Assembly (NCBI GenBank): GCA_012026675.1
Contig: VEPA01000022.1
Location: 1 to 43,062 of the forward strand
Length of the DNA stretch: 43,062 nucleotides
DNA from: Betaproteobacteria bacterium
GTDB lineage: Bacteria; Pseudomonadota; Gammaproteobacteria; Burkholderiales; Rhodocyclaceae
Direction: 5' to 3'
Below, piece after piece: positions 32,784 to 43,062 of this stretch (position 1 is the stretch's first letter; each line of letters starts with the position of its first letter). Below the pieces are notes generated by a model. The model had not been told where the DNA came from and did no database searches. It was given only the letters and a program-made list of their open reading frames with translations. Position numbers and translations under genes: made by a program.

Positions 32784-33737
32784 ATGATGCAAGAACTTGT
32801 CGCTCTCATCGGCCAGTACGGCCTGTTGATCATATTCGCACTGGTGCTGCTGGAACAACTGGGACTCCCCCTGCCGGCGCTGCCCGCCCTCGTCGTTGCC
32901 GGTGCGCTGGCCGCCGGTGGCGACCTCTCGTTACCCGAGCTCTTCGCAGCCGCAGCACTTGCTTGCATTGCCGGGGACGCCGCCTGGTATGCGGCCGGCC
33001 GTCGTTACGGCAATCGGGTTCTGAAGACGCTTTGCCGCGTGTCCCTGTCGCCGGACATTTGCGTGAATCAGGCGCAGGCGAACTTCGATCGCTGGGGCCT
33101 GGGCCTGCTGGTCATCGCAAAGTACATTCCGGGGCTATCGACGGTGGTGCCGCCTCTGGCGGGCGCAACGCGTGTCAGCTGGTCCGCCTTCCTGCTGTTC
33201 GACGGCATCGGCACCATGCTCTGGGTGGCGTCCGGTCTGGGTGCCGGCTACCTGATGCATGCGCAGGTTGCGGAATTGCTGGCGCAGGCCGAGCGCCTGG
33301 GCACCGGAGTGCTGATCCTCGTCGCCACCCTGATTGCCGGCTACATCGTGTCGAAGTGGCTGGAACGGAGGCGCCTGCACGCCATCCTTCGCTCCGCGCG
33401 CATCGACGTCGACGAGCTGCACGCGCTGATGAGTTCCGGAGCGCAGCCGATGATCGTCGACCTGCGTCCCCCCACGGCCCGCACGCTCGATCCCAGGACC
33501 ATTCCGGGAGCGGTGCCGGTGGAGCTGCAGGCTCTCCCCCTGAAATTCGGGAATCCACCCGCGCCGGGCCAGGACATCATCATCTTCTGCACTTGTCCCA
33601 ACGAAGCGGGGGCCGCCCAGGCTGCCCGGCTGCTGATGGCGCGCGGTTACGCCCGCGTCCGGACCCTGCAAGGCGGGCTCGACGCATGGATTGCGGCCGG
33701 CCACGACATGCAGAACCTTCCTGCGAGCGCCGCGTAA
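32784..33737 (+). CDS. DedA-family membrane protein fused to rhodanese domain
   Basis: A 317-residue protein. Residues 1-195 are a DedA/SNARE-assoc membrane domain (LEQLGLPLPALPALVVAGAL, GDAAWYAAGRRYG, FDRWGLGLLVIAKYIPGLSTVVPPLAG), with a last membrane helix near 170-195. Residues 205-310 form a cytoplasmic rhodanese domain ending in the active-site loop FCTCPNEAGAAQAAR and TLQGGLDAW. DedA proteins act in membrane lipid (undecaprenyl phosphate or phosphatidylethanolamine) translocation and proton-motive-force balance. The rhodanese may carry sulfur or sense redox state. GAGG lies 7 nt before the first of two adjacent ATGs. Confidence 0.9.
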   Translation: MMQELVALIGQYGLLIIFALVLLEQLGLPLPALPALVVAGALAAGGDLSLPELFAAAALACIAGDAAWYAAGRRYGNRVLKTLCRVSLSPDICVNQAQANFDRWGLGLLVIAKYIPGLSTVVPPLAGATRVSWSAFLLFDGIGTMLWVASGLGAGYLMHAQVAELLAQAERLGTGVLILVATLIAGYIVSKWLERRRLHAILRSARIDVDELHALMSSGAQPMIVDLRPPTARTLDPRTIPGAVPVELQALPLKFGNPPAPGQDIIIFCTCPNEAGAAQAARLLMARGYARVRTLQGGLDAWIAAGHDMQNLPASAA

Positions 33738-33782
33738 GGGTTTGGCGCCCGGGATTGCCTTGGTCCCCGGGGCTGATCTTCG

Positions 33783-33805
33783 CCGTTGCGCCAGCGCCGA
33801 CTCTT
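33783..33805 (-). repeat. Dispersed element B, copy between convergent genes
   Basis: The minus strand reads AAGAGTCGGCGCTGGCGCAA followed by CGG. It sits in the 72-bp gap between the DedA-rhodanese and antiporter gene ends, where a promoter role is impossible for either neighbour. Confidence 0.5.
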
Positions 33806-33809
33806 CAGG

Positions 33810-35126
33810 TCACGGCGCCGGCAGGCTCCTGCGGTGCCGCCAGAACAGGCCCATCAGCGGCTTGACGCTGGTGCCGTGGGCCAGTATGGATAGCGAGACC
33901 GCGATGAGCGTGAACTGGATCAGCTCCAGGGCCAGGTCTTCGGCGATGCCGTGCTGGATGGCATACATCAGGTAATACAGCGAACCGATGCCGCGCACGC
34001 CGAACCAGCCGACCATGCCGCGTATCGGCCAGGACGTGCGGGTGCCCAGCATGCCGACGAGGACACTGACCGGGCGCGCCACGACGAACAGGAACAGCGC
34101 CAGCGCCACCGCCCGCCAGCTCCAGGATTCGAGTATCAGTGCGCCGCCGATCAGCAGGATCAGCGTCATTTCCGAGAGCCGCTCCAGGTGTTCCTTGAAT
34201 ATCAGGGAACCAGCGCTGACGGTCGGCGGCGGCTGGGCGTCGGGGATGGGGTCTGCGGCATCCGGCCCGGGGCTGGCGATGCGCGGCGTTTGCGGGGATG
34301 CGTCGACGGCGCCGGTGAGCTTGAGTTCGGTCTGGCGCAGGGCGACCGCCGCAAAAAATACCGCCAGGAAGCCCCACGCGCCGACCAGCACGCTCAGGCC
34401 ATACACCACGCCGATCAGGCCGAGTCCGAGGAAGTCGTCCATCAGCTTGTGCTCGGGCGACTCGTGGCGCAGCTTCCATGCCACATGGGCGAGGGCGGTG
34501 CCGGCAAGGACCCCGATGGCGACTCCCGCGATCGTGGCCCACAGCACGTCGAACAGCACCCATTGCAGGCCGAATTCGCCGAGCTCGTGCAAACCCAGCA
34601 ATCCCAGGCCCAGCATCACGAAGGGAAAGGCGCTGCCGTCGTTCATGCCGGCCTTGCAGGTCAGGGTGTAGCGCAGCTGGTCACGATCGCCGGCGTGGCG
34701 GATCTGCACGTCGGTCGCCAGCACCGGGTCGGTGGGCGCCAGGATCGCGCCGAGCAGGATGCCGGTGCCCAGCGGCAGGTCGAATACGTAGAAAGCAAAG
34801 GCGGCGACCAGGGCGACGCTGACCGCCATGGATGTCGTTGCCAGCAGGATCGGCGTGCGCCAGCGCGCCAGGCTGACCGGGACGGGCATCTTGACGCCGG
34901 CGGAAAACAGCGAAATCAGCACCACCACTTCGGTCAGCGCCTCGAGCAGGGCCGATTCCTTGAGCGGATTGAAGTGGAACACATTCAGCACCGTCGGCCC
35001 GACCAGCATGCCCACCGCCAGATAGATGATGGCCGGCGTCACCGGCAGGCGCGGCAGCAGCGAAGCCGTGGCGCCCCTGGCGAGCAGGAGGCCGCCCACC
35101 AGCAGAAACCATTGTGCGTTAACCAT
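33810..35126 (-). CDS. CPA1-type Na+(K+)/H+ antiporter
   Basis: A 438-residue inner-membrane protein with about 11-12 membrane helices. It has the transport-core APTDPVLATDVQ, with the Asp expected in the ion-binding helix, and CKAGMNDGSAFPFV, corresponding to the E-(S/A)-x-x-NDG motif with Cys-Lys-Ala-Gly replacing the usual residues. A proline/alanine-rich cytoplasmic loop (about 270-300) splits the two helix bundles. It probably exchanges Na+ or K+ for H+ across the inner membrane. The C-terminal regulatory domain seen in many NhaP proteins is absent. Start ATG 35126 has no strong ribosome site. Confidence 0.87.
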   Translation of the reverse strand: MVNAQWFLLVGGLLLARGATASLLPRLPVTPAIIYLAVGMLVGPTVLNVFHFNPLKESALLEALTEVVVLISLFSAGVKMPVPVSLARWRTPILLATTSMAVSVALVAAFAFYVFDLPLGTGILLGAILAPTDPVLATDVQIRHAGDRDQLRYTLTCKAGMNDGSAFPFVMLGLGLLGLHELGEFGLQWVLFDVLWATIAGVAIGVLAGTALAHVAWKLRHESPEHKLMDDFLGLGLIGVVYGLSVLVGAWGFLAVFFAAVALRQTELKLTGAVDASPQTPRIASPGPDAADPIPDAQPPPTVSAGSLIFKEHLERLSEMTLILLIGGALILESWSWRAVALALFLFVVARPVSVLVGMLGTRTSWPIRGMVGWFGVRGIGSLYYLMYAIQHGIAEDLALELIQFTLIAVSLSILAHGTSVKPLMGLFWRHRRSLPAP

Positions 35127-35241
35127 CGTCTGTCAGGCTTTTCTCGATTGATTGGCGTGCGGGTCGTTCAGGCTAACCGGCTTCCGGATTGCGCGATGTG
35201 CGCCAGCGAACAGTCCCCTGCCACCGGTTCATGTCCCTGCT

Positions 35242-35269
35242 CTTGAAACGGGCTTGGCCGCCCCCATAT
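35242..35269 (+). promoter_or_regulatory. Sigma-32 heat-shock promoter of htpG
   Basis: The -35 CTTGAAA (35242-35248), a 13-nt spacer and the -10 CCCCATAT (35262-35269) match the sigma-32 consensus at essentially every conserved position. The htpG ATG follows 43 nt after the -10. Confidence 0.85.
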
Positions 35270-35312
35270 CGGCCTCCTGATCGCTGTTCCACGTTCCACA
35301 AGAGGATTCACT

Positions 35313-37243
<1,931 letters not shown>

Positions 37244-37244
<1 letters not shown>

Positions 37245-37389
37245 AAGCTTGCGAATAAATCTACTGCGCGTGCCGGATCGGGGCTTGGGCGGTGCTCGCT
37301 ATCCTCACGTATAACTACATACGTTCCGGTAGCTGTGCTCCGGCCGCGCCGCGCTGCGGCCCGCTCGCTACGATTTCTTCGCAAGCTTT
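37244..37389. repeat. 146-bp imperfect palindrome after htpG
   Basis: The ends are 17-bp inverted repeats with one mismatch (AAAGCTTGCGAATAAAT and ATTTCTTCGCAAGCTTT). A shorter inverted pair, ACGTAT/ATACGT at 37308-37324, has the same centre (about 37316), and partial pairing lies between. The whole can fold into one long hairpin. It starts on the last base of the htpG stop codon and ends 3 bp before the glycosylase ATG. It could be a terminator, a REP-like element or a non-autonomous mobile relic. Confidence 0.6.
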
Positions 37390-37392
37390 GCC

Positions 37393-37875
37393 ATGGAAAG
37401 GCTGACGGGCCTCGCGCCCGTCATCGACGCGCGAGCCCGGGTGCTGGTCCTGGGCTCGTTTCCGTCTACCGCCTCGCTCGCCGCACAGCAGTACTACGCC
37501 CATCCGCAGAACCAGTTCTGGCGCATCCTCGGCGCGGTGATCGGCCAGCCGCTGAAGGAAATGGACTACGCGGCGCGCATCGCCGCGGCGCAGGACGCCG
37601 GCATCGCCATCTGGGATGTGTTCGCCTCCTGCGAACGCGCCGGCAGCCTCGACACGGCAATCCGCGAGGCCCGGCCCAATGACTTGGCCAAACTGCAGGA
37701 GTCGGCGCCGGCGCTACGGCGCATCTGCTTCAATGGCCGCATGGCGGCGCGGCGCATTCGCGAGGTCGAAGCCCTCGGCTTCCAGGCTCTGGTGCTGCCC
37801 TCGACCAGCCCGGCGCACGCCGGCATGACATTCGAGCAAAAGCTCACGCGCTGGCGCGCCGCTCTGCAAGCTTAG
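37393..37875 (+). CDS. DNA-deoxyinosine glycosylase (UDG superfamily, HDG type)
   Basis: A 160-residue protein of the hypoxanthine-DNA-glycosylase branch of the uracil-DNA glycosylase superfamily. It has VLVLGSFPSTASLAAQQYYAHPQNQFWRIL at residues 17-46 with the active-site Asn in HPQN, and a late LPSTSPAHA segment matching the family's HP-(S/T)P motif II. Such enzymes excise hypoxanthine arising from adenine deamination. The length is typical (about 160). The start ATG lies just after the palindrome, with no ribosome site outside it. An element B copy falls inside at 37697, encoding ESAPALRR. Confidence 0.85.
   Translation: MERLTGLAPVIDARARVLVLGSFPSTASLAAQQYYAHPQNQFWRILGAVIGQPLKEMDYAARIAAAQDAGIAIWDVFASCERAGSLDTAIREARPNDLAKLQESAPALRRICFNGRMAARRIREVEALGFQALVLPSTSPAHAGMTFEQKLTRWRAALQA
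37697..37719 (+). repeat. Dispersed element B, coding copy in DNA glycosylase
   Basis: GGAGTCGGCGCCGGCGCTAC followed by GG, a weaker element B match read in the sense direction. It may be a chance result of coding bias. Confidence 0.3.
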
Positions 37876-37947
37876 GACCGGCGGTTTTTGCGCGACAAGT
37901 GCGGCGCCGCGAGTATGATTGTTCCCGTCATTTCGTGGGAGCCCGCC

Positions 37948-40431
<2,484 letters not shown>

Positions 40432-40606
40432 TGCGGATAGCGTAAGAGTCGGCGGTGGTAGCATCCCCAAATGTCAGGCTCGACAAAATAGAGGCAAGGC
40501 GTTGAGTAGAATGGATTCGTGAGCCGCCAGGATATTTATGCGGCCTTTCCGATGGCTTGCTTTCCATCATTTCGGCAGTGGAGTTAAGCTGGGCATCACG
40601 ATATCC

Positions 40607-41104
40607 ATGGCACATCCCGGCGTGAGAAAACAAGCGTTCGGCCTCATTGGTTGGCTTGGCGCCTCCCTCGTCACCGGGGCCATCGGAGCCGTCGCCTCGG
40701 CCAGTGCTGCGTCGTTCTATGGCGAACTCTCCCAGCCGTCCTGGGCGCCGCCTGCTTGGCTTTTCGGCCCGGTCTGGTCGGTCCTATATGTCCTCATGGG
40801 CGTCTCAGCCTGGCTCGTCTGGCGAGAACATGGCTTTCGTGGTGCTTCGACCGCTCTGAAGTTGTTCGTCGCCCAGTTGTTCGCCAACGCGCTTTGGAAC
40901 TGGATTTTCTTTGTCTGGCACCAGGGTGCGTTGTCTCTGGCCGAGATCGTCGCTCTGTGGTTGCTCATCGCCAGCACCATCTCGGCGTTCTGGCGATTGC
41001 ATAGGCTGGCGGCGCTCCTGCTCGTGCCTTATCGCGCATGGGTAAGCTTCGCCACCGCGCTGACCGCTGCGTTGTGGCGGCTCAACCCTGTGGCGCTTGG
41101 GTAA
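40607..41104 (+). CDS. tspO: TspO/MBR-family tryptophan-rich sensory protein
   Basis: A 165-residue membrane protein with five hydrophobic segments. It has the TspO landmarks FYGELSQPSWAPPAWLFGPVWSVLYVLMG, ALWNWIFFVWHQGALSLAEI and PYRAWVSFATALTAALWRLNP. TspO proteins bind porphyrins and other hydrophobic ligands and act as stress or redox regulators. ATG 40607 starts the conserved part but has a weak ribosome site; the frame is open from 40538, adding 23 unlikely residues. The upstream gap after glgP contains a partial element B near 40444. Confidence 0.9.
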   Translation: MAHPGVRKQAFGLIGWLGASLVTGAIGAVASASAASFYGELSQPSWAPPAWLFGPVWSVLYVLMGVSAWLVWREHGFRGASTALKLFVAQLFANALWNWIFFVWHQGALSLAEIVALWLLIASTISAFWRLHRLAALLLVPYRAWVSFATALTAALWRLNPVALG

Positions 41105-41321
41105 TGGACGGGCGACCCGTGCCGACTGAAGTACAGGGATTGGAGTTCTGACGAAGAAATAAGGGGGTGATCCGAAACGAAAAGCGAAATGACGCTGACA
41201 CCCCAGTGGCAGACCACAATGGCAGTGGGGAGAGCCGGTCTGCCTCAAACCACGGATGGCCGCATCGATTCAGAAAGTCGGCGCCCGCGAGACGGTCAGT
41301 CGACGTTGCAGGAGGTAATAA
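41105..41321. other. Intergenic region upstream of small ORF/SGNH gene
   Basis: About 217 bp between tspO and the possible small ORF. It holds an element B copy at 41274-41295 and no other feature I can name. Confidence 0.4.
41274..41295 (+). repeat. Dispersed element B, copy at 41.3 kb
   Basis: AAAGTCGGCGCCCGCGAGAC followed by GG, a strong element B match, 26 bp before the TTG of the possible small ORF. Confidence 0.5.
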
Positions 41322-41450
41322 TTGGGCGATGTCGCGCTCAGTCTCCCTTTCTTCGGCGACTTGACCGATGCCGCCCTGCCGGACACGCCATCAGCAGTCA
41401 TCGACATTGCCGCGCCCCGATCCGGTGCGCCGGTGCTAGAAACCCGATAG
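41322..41450 (+). CDS. Possible 42-residue small protein upstream of SGNH gene
   Basis: The frame begins with TTG at 41322, preceded by GGAGG 6 nt upstream, and ends at TAG 41450, only 16 nt before the SGNH-protein ATG. The product (LGDVALSLPFFGDLTDAAL..., ending PVLETR) is acidic, mildly hydrophobic near the start, and matches no family I know. Codon third positions are about 70% G/C, compatible with but not proof of coding. The ribosome site is the main argument. It could instead be the untranslated leader of the next gene. Confidence 0.35.
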   Translation: MGDVALSLPFFGDLTDAALPDTPSAVIDIAAPRSGAPVLETR

Positions 41451-41466
41451 CGCAAGGAGAAAAGCC

Positions 41467-42321
41467 ATGTCCAGCCTCGTCCTGTATGGAAACGAATTCG
41501 ACGGCCACCTGGAAAACGGCCTGACGCCGCAGTTCTTCAAGTACCGGATCCTGGCCGAGGGCGATTCATGGATGGATCGCAGCGCGATGTTCCATACCTC
41601 CCTGCTGCAGAAGCTGGCGCCGAAAATGGATGCCGCCGGCGATGAGGTGCTGATCATCAACTTGTCGCGTTTCGGCGATACGATGCGCCGGATGGGCGAT
41701 TGCGCCGACGGCGAGTTCGGGCTGTGGATCAATACCGATTTCGGCTGGAAGTTCGACGCCGTGTTGCTGAGCGCCGGGGGCAATGACTTCATCGACGCCG
41801 CCCGCGATCCAGCTGCCGGCCGGGGAATCCTCAAGGATCTGGCCGGCGCGCCCTTGCCGGCCCAGGGCCGGGACTGCCTCGACCGCAACGCCGTCGACCG
41901 CCTGGTCACCGGCTATCTGGCGCCAGGTTTTTCCGTCCTTTACGACGAGGTGCAGGCAAGCAGGCACGCCGGAGTGCCGATCTTCCTCAACCTCTACGAC
42001 ACGCCCGTGGCACGCAACGCGCCGGCATTTCCAGGTGGCAGGTCGTGGCTCCATGAGGCCTATGTCAAGAACGGCATTCCGCCGTCGCTCTGGCCGGATC
42101 TGACCCACGGCATCTTCGAGGAAGTCCAGGCTGCCATATCGGGATGGACCGTCGGCCGCGGCGGGCTGCATTGCGTTCCGACCCGTGGCACGCTGACCGC
42201 GGCCGACCCGGATGCGACGGGGAGCAGCGGCGACTGGCTTAATGAAATCCACCCCAACGCGTCCGGCTGGGAAAAGCTCGCGGCCGCATGGCAGAAAGCC
42301 GTCAAGCCGCTGCTGCCCTAG
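41467..42321 (+). CDS. SGNH/GDSL-hydrolase-like protein
   Basis: A 284-residue protein. The SGNH blocks are recognisable: block I AEGDSWMD (nucleophile Ser at about 34), block III-like SAGGNDF (Gly-Asn-Asp), and block V NEIHPNASGW (His). No signal peptide is seen, so it is probably cytoplasmic, unusual for an acyl-ester hydrolase of this type. The likely activity is an esterase or lipase; the substrate is unknown. AAGGAG lies 7 nt before the ATG. It is convergent with the TerB-like gene, ending 50 bp away. Confidence 0.8.
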   Translation: MSSLVLYGNEFDGHLENGLTPQFFKYRILAEGDSWMDRSAMFHTSLLQKLAPKMDAAGDEVLIINLSRFGDTMRRMGDCADGEFGLWINTDFGWKFDAVLLSAGGNDFIDAARDPAAGRGILKDLAGAPLPAQGRDCLDRNAVDRLVTGYLAPGFSVLYDEVQASRHAGVPIFLNLYDTPVARNAPAFPGGRSWLHEAYVKNGIPPSLWPDLTHGIFEEVQAAISGWTVGRGGLHCVPTRGTLTAADPDATGSSGDWLNEIHPNASGWEKLAAAWQKAVKPLLP

Positions 42322-42371
42322 GCGGCGGGCCGGGCAGGTGCCTGGAAAGCCGGCGCCAGCAGCACGGCGGC

Positions 42372-42830
42372 TCAGCCCTTGTCGCGCGCCCGCTGCTTGG
42401 CGCCAACGTAGTCGGCCTGCGAAACGTAGAGCAGGTCGGCGATCTTGCGCATGAAGTGCTGTTCGTGGGCGTCAAGGTGGCCGTCGGCGAAGGCGACCTG
42501 CCAGAGGTTTTCGACCACCTCGATTTTCTGCTCGCGGCTGAAGTGTTTGTTGATCAGCGAGGTGAACTGGAAATAGTCGGTCGCCTGTTTTGCTTCTTCC
42601 GTCGCAAGTGCCATCAGCGTGTCGACCTCCTGTGCGCAGAGGCCGAAGCGGGTTTGCAGCGCCTGCGCCACGGTCGCCGTTTCCGCGTCCGTGACCGAAC
42701 TGTCCATGCGCATCATTTCCAGCAGCAGGGCCGCCGTGGCGACGTGCAGCGCGTGTTGCGGGCCGGCGCCCGCCTGGCTTGCGGCCGGCGCGATCATCTG
42801 CGTGAAGAAGTCCCTGATGCCATCGATCAT
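42372..42830 (-). CDS. TerB-like (tellurite-resistance family) protein
   Basis: A 152-residue all-helical protein. It resembles TerB/DjlA-N domains: ALLLEMMRMDSSVTDAE and LWQVAFADGHLDAHEQHFMRKIADLL, repeating the acidic metal-binding pattern (D-x-x-x-D/E-E) twice, at about 43-50 and 115-123. The role in the cell is not defined for such stand-alone proteins (stress or membrane association). The start at ATG 42830 has only a distant GGAACG. No ter-operon partner is nearby. Confidence 0.87.
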   Translation of the reverse strand: MIDGIRDFFTQMIAPAASQAGAGPQHALHVATAALLLEMMRMDSSVTDAETATVAQALQTRFGLCAQEVDTLMALATEEAKQATDYFQFTSLINKHFSREQKIEVVENLWQVAFADGHLDAHEQHFMRKIADLLYVSQADYVGAKQRARDKG

Positions 42831-43062
42831 GCCGTGTCGTTCCTAACTTTCGTGGCGACTCGCCACCGCTTATGATGAAACACGCGAAAACGAAGTTTCA
42901 GTGGAGGCTAACGCCGGCATTATCGGCGTTAAGCGTAGCGGCCGGAGCTAACGGCGGCATAAAGGCCCGCCCCTCCCATCCGCTGCGCGGCCCACGGCTG
43001 GCTTTGCACAGCCAGCCGGCTGCGGCGGCACGACGCATGCGTCGCGAAATCCCGCCTCGCCC
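42831..43062. other. Right-end intergenic region with two hairpins
   Basis: No gene is recognised in the last 232 bp. AACGCCG/CGGCGTT (42910-42930, 7-bp loop) and GGCTGGC/GCCAGCC (about 43000-43020) can form hairpins. Neither is followed by a clear T-run, so terminator function is uncertain. Confidence 0.4.

Noticed and set aside
42910-42930. CRISPR-like or terminator repeat near the right end
   Set aside because: A single hairpin with no repeated spacing and no T-run; only a generic inverted repeat can be supported.

Overview
The window is high-GC DNA with the gene content of a betaproteobacterium, most likely Rhodocyclales-like (Azoarcus/Zoogloea/Accumulibacter neighbourhood). That placement is inferred from protein style and gene mix; no rRNA or other phylogenetic marker is present.

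Region 1 (about 1-29.9 kb) is a large exopolysaccharide (EPS) locus, almost entirely on the minus strand. It encodes a Wzx-type flippase (cut by the left edge), a secreted glycosidase-like lipoprotein, a methyltransferase, a GT25 transferase and a Wzc-like chain-length protein whose kinase motifs are degenerate. It also encodes an initiating undecaprenyl-phosphate sugar transferase, a WecG/TagA/CpsF transferase, an unusual nucleotidyltransferase/hexapeptide/sugar-transferase chimera, GalE, a sugar-nucleotide pyrophosphorylase, two GT2, two GT4 and one DXD glycosyltransferase. Several left-handed-beta-helix acetyltransferases are present, one interrupted by an in-frame amber codon. No Wzy polymerase or outer-membrane export protein is visible; they may lie beyond the left edge.

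Regulators are built into the EPS locus: a periplasmic PhnD-like binding protein, a membrane PAS-PAS-PP2C-HATPase protein (phosphatase and anti-sigma-type kinase in one chain), a hybrid histidine kinase with REC and Hpt domains, a stand-alone STAS antagonist, an OmpR-type response regulator on the opposite strand, and two tandem YcgR/PilZ c-di-GMP receptors. This looks like a partner-switching plus phosphorelay plus c-di-GMP control unit for EPS production.

The most notable non-coding signal is a conserved 18-bp element (here 'box A', core AGTTTKCA...GACAC) in front of the inferred transcription units of the EPS locus: five convincing copies (1225, 7320, 17607, 25234, 29943) and one weak copy (21709). 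In three of them the element ends 57-58 nt before the start codon. A second dispersed 22-bp element ('element B', AAAGTCGGCGCTGGCGAGAC-like) recurs about nine times across the window, both between genes and inside coding sequences.

Region 2 (29.9-43.1 kb) is ordinary chromosomal content on both strands: a dienoyl-CoA isomerase-like crotonase, an AraC regulator divergent from a DedA-rhodanese fusion, a CPA1-type Na+/H+ antiporter, htpG with a textbook sigma-32 promoter, a 146-bp imperfect palindrome, a deoxyinosine DNA glycosylase, glycogen phosphorylase, TspO, an SGNH hydrolase-like protein with a possible small upstream ORF, and a TerB-like protein. No tRNA, rRNA, CRISPR array, transposase or phage gene was recognised.
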